From contig CAIKHC010000143.1 in the NCBI GenBank assembly GCA_903827085.1, positions 1-5,809 of the forward strand: a DNA stretch of 5,809 nt. Reading direction: 5' to 3'. This document shows positions 5,595 through 5,809 of the stretch, piece by piece (within the stretch, counting starts at the first letter, position 1; every line of letters begins with the position of its first letter). This DNA comes from an uncultured Candidatus Nemicrothrix sp. Lineage in GTDB: Bacteria; Actinomycetota; Acidimicrobiia; Acidimicrobiales; Acidimicrobilacustridaceae. The notes beneath the pieces are model-generated. The model was not told where the DNA came from and made no database searches. It saw nothing but the letters and a program-made list of their open reading frames with translations. A program made the position numbers and the translations under genes.

Positions 5595-5809
5595 GTGCTT
5601 GATCACGTGTTCACCGATGCCATCGGAGCGCTTCGCGATGCCTTTGAAGGGGCGATGCTTGAACGGCAAGCCTTCGAAGAGCGATTCAACATGGACATGC
5701 TGTTGGGCGATATGACGTGGGAAACCACCTATGGACTCCCGGGCGAGGGTGTTCCACCTCGAGTCCAAGCTGACCTCACCCTCACATGGCCCACCTGGGC
5801 CCAGACTGC
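5595..5809 (+). CDS. Unrecognised acidic protein, N-terminal 71 codons only (runs off window)
   Basis: Open frame from GTG at 5595 to the window end with no stop. An in-frame TAG at 5583 limits the start to 5595 or the internal ATG at codon 21. I do not recognise the family. Residues 1-40 look helical and amphipathic, rich in Asp/Glu and Met, with MLERQAFEERFNMDML at 21-36. From about 41 the sequence becomes strand-like, with alternating hydrophobics and repeated Trp (DMTWETTYGLPGEG, then VQADLTLTWPTWAQT). There is no signal peptide or membrane segment in the visible part. A TAGGGT box 6 nt upstream and the lack of a Shine-Dalgarno fit leaderless expression. It is divergent from the MBOAT gene with 31 bp between starts, so joint regulation is possible. 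Codon choice looks like the neighbours. Coding status is likely but rests on frame openness, composition and the promoter box. Confidence 0.7.
   Translation, partial: MLDHVFTDAIGALRDAFEGAMLERQAFEERFNMDMLLGDMTWETTYGLPGEGVPPRVQADLTLTWPTWAQT
5600..5613. repeat. Imperfect palindrome centred on CACGTG near the divergent starts
   Basis: TGATCACGTGTTCA is a 14-bp palindrome with one mismatched pair, just inside the coding start of the right-edge gene and upstream of the MBOAT gene on the other strand. The size and symmetry would suit a dimeric regulator site, but it also encodes codons 2-7, so chance is quite possible. Confidence 0.25.

Noticed and set aside
4983..5768. 261-codon minus-strand open frame across the MBOAT start and the edge gene
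   Set aside because: It is out of frame with the well-supported MBOAT gene over most of its length, runs antisense to the edge gene, and has a His/Arg/Cys-rich translation without hydrophobic order.

Overview
This 5.8 kb window is gene-dense with a balanced-to-high G+C content (judged by eye, not counted). It looks like an actinobacterial chromosome segment, possibly of the class Acidimicrobiia. Three things support this. There is a very short bL37-type ribosomal protein gene, a protein I know from Actinobacteria. Several genes lack a Shine-Dalgarno but have a TAnnnT box 6-9 nt before the start codon, the layout of leaderless actinobacterial transcripts. The YchF and QueF sequences also resemble actinobacterial versions as I remember them. 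The class assignment is inference only; there is no rRNA or other marker here.

Left part (1-2257, minus strand): a probable operon reading right to left, ychF (ribosome-associated ATPase), a DUF192 gene, and rsmI (16S rRNA C1402 2'-O-methyltransferase, running off the left edge). The ychF-DUF192 gap is 19 bp, and DUF192 and rsmI overlap by 4 bp (ATGA).

Middle (2258-2868): a 139-bp divergent intergenic region with a 10-bp direct repeat and a small inverted repeat. It is followed on the plus strand by a 28-codon bL37-like gene and queF (preQ0 reductase of queuosine synthesis). Together with the left operon this is a run of translation-related genes: rRNA methylation, ribosome ATPase, ribosomal protein and tRNA wobble-base modification.

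Right part (2875-5563, minus strand): a two-gene operon of an MBOAT O-acyltransferase (AlgI/DltB type) and a membrane-anchored DUF459/SGNH-hydrolase-fold protein. This is the classic pairing for moving acyl groups across the membrane onto an extracellular glycan. It converges on queF with only 6 bp between the stop codons.

Right edge (5595-5809, plus strand): the first 71 codons of an unrecognised acidic protein, divergent from the MBOAT gene with only 31 bp between the start codons. I see no tRNA, rRNA, insertion sequence, CRISPR array or phage feature. No stretch over 300 bp lacks a gene. I did not find a convincing wholly new system. The most notable items are the tiny bL37-like gene, the recurring leaderless-promoter layout, the MBOAT-DUF459 pair and the unknown edge gene.
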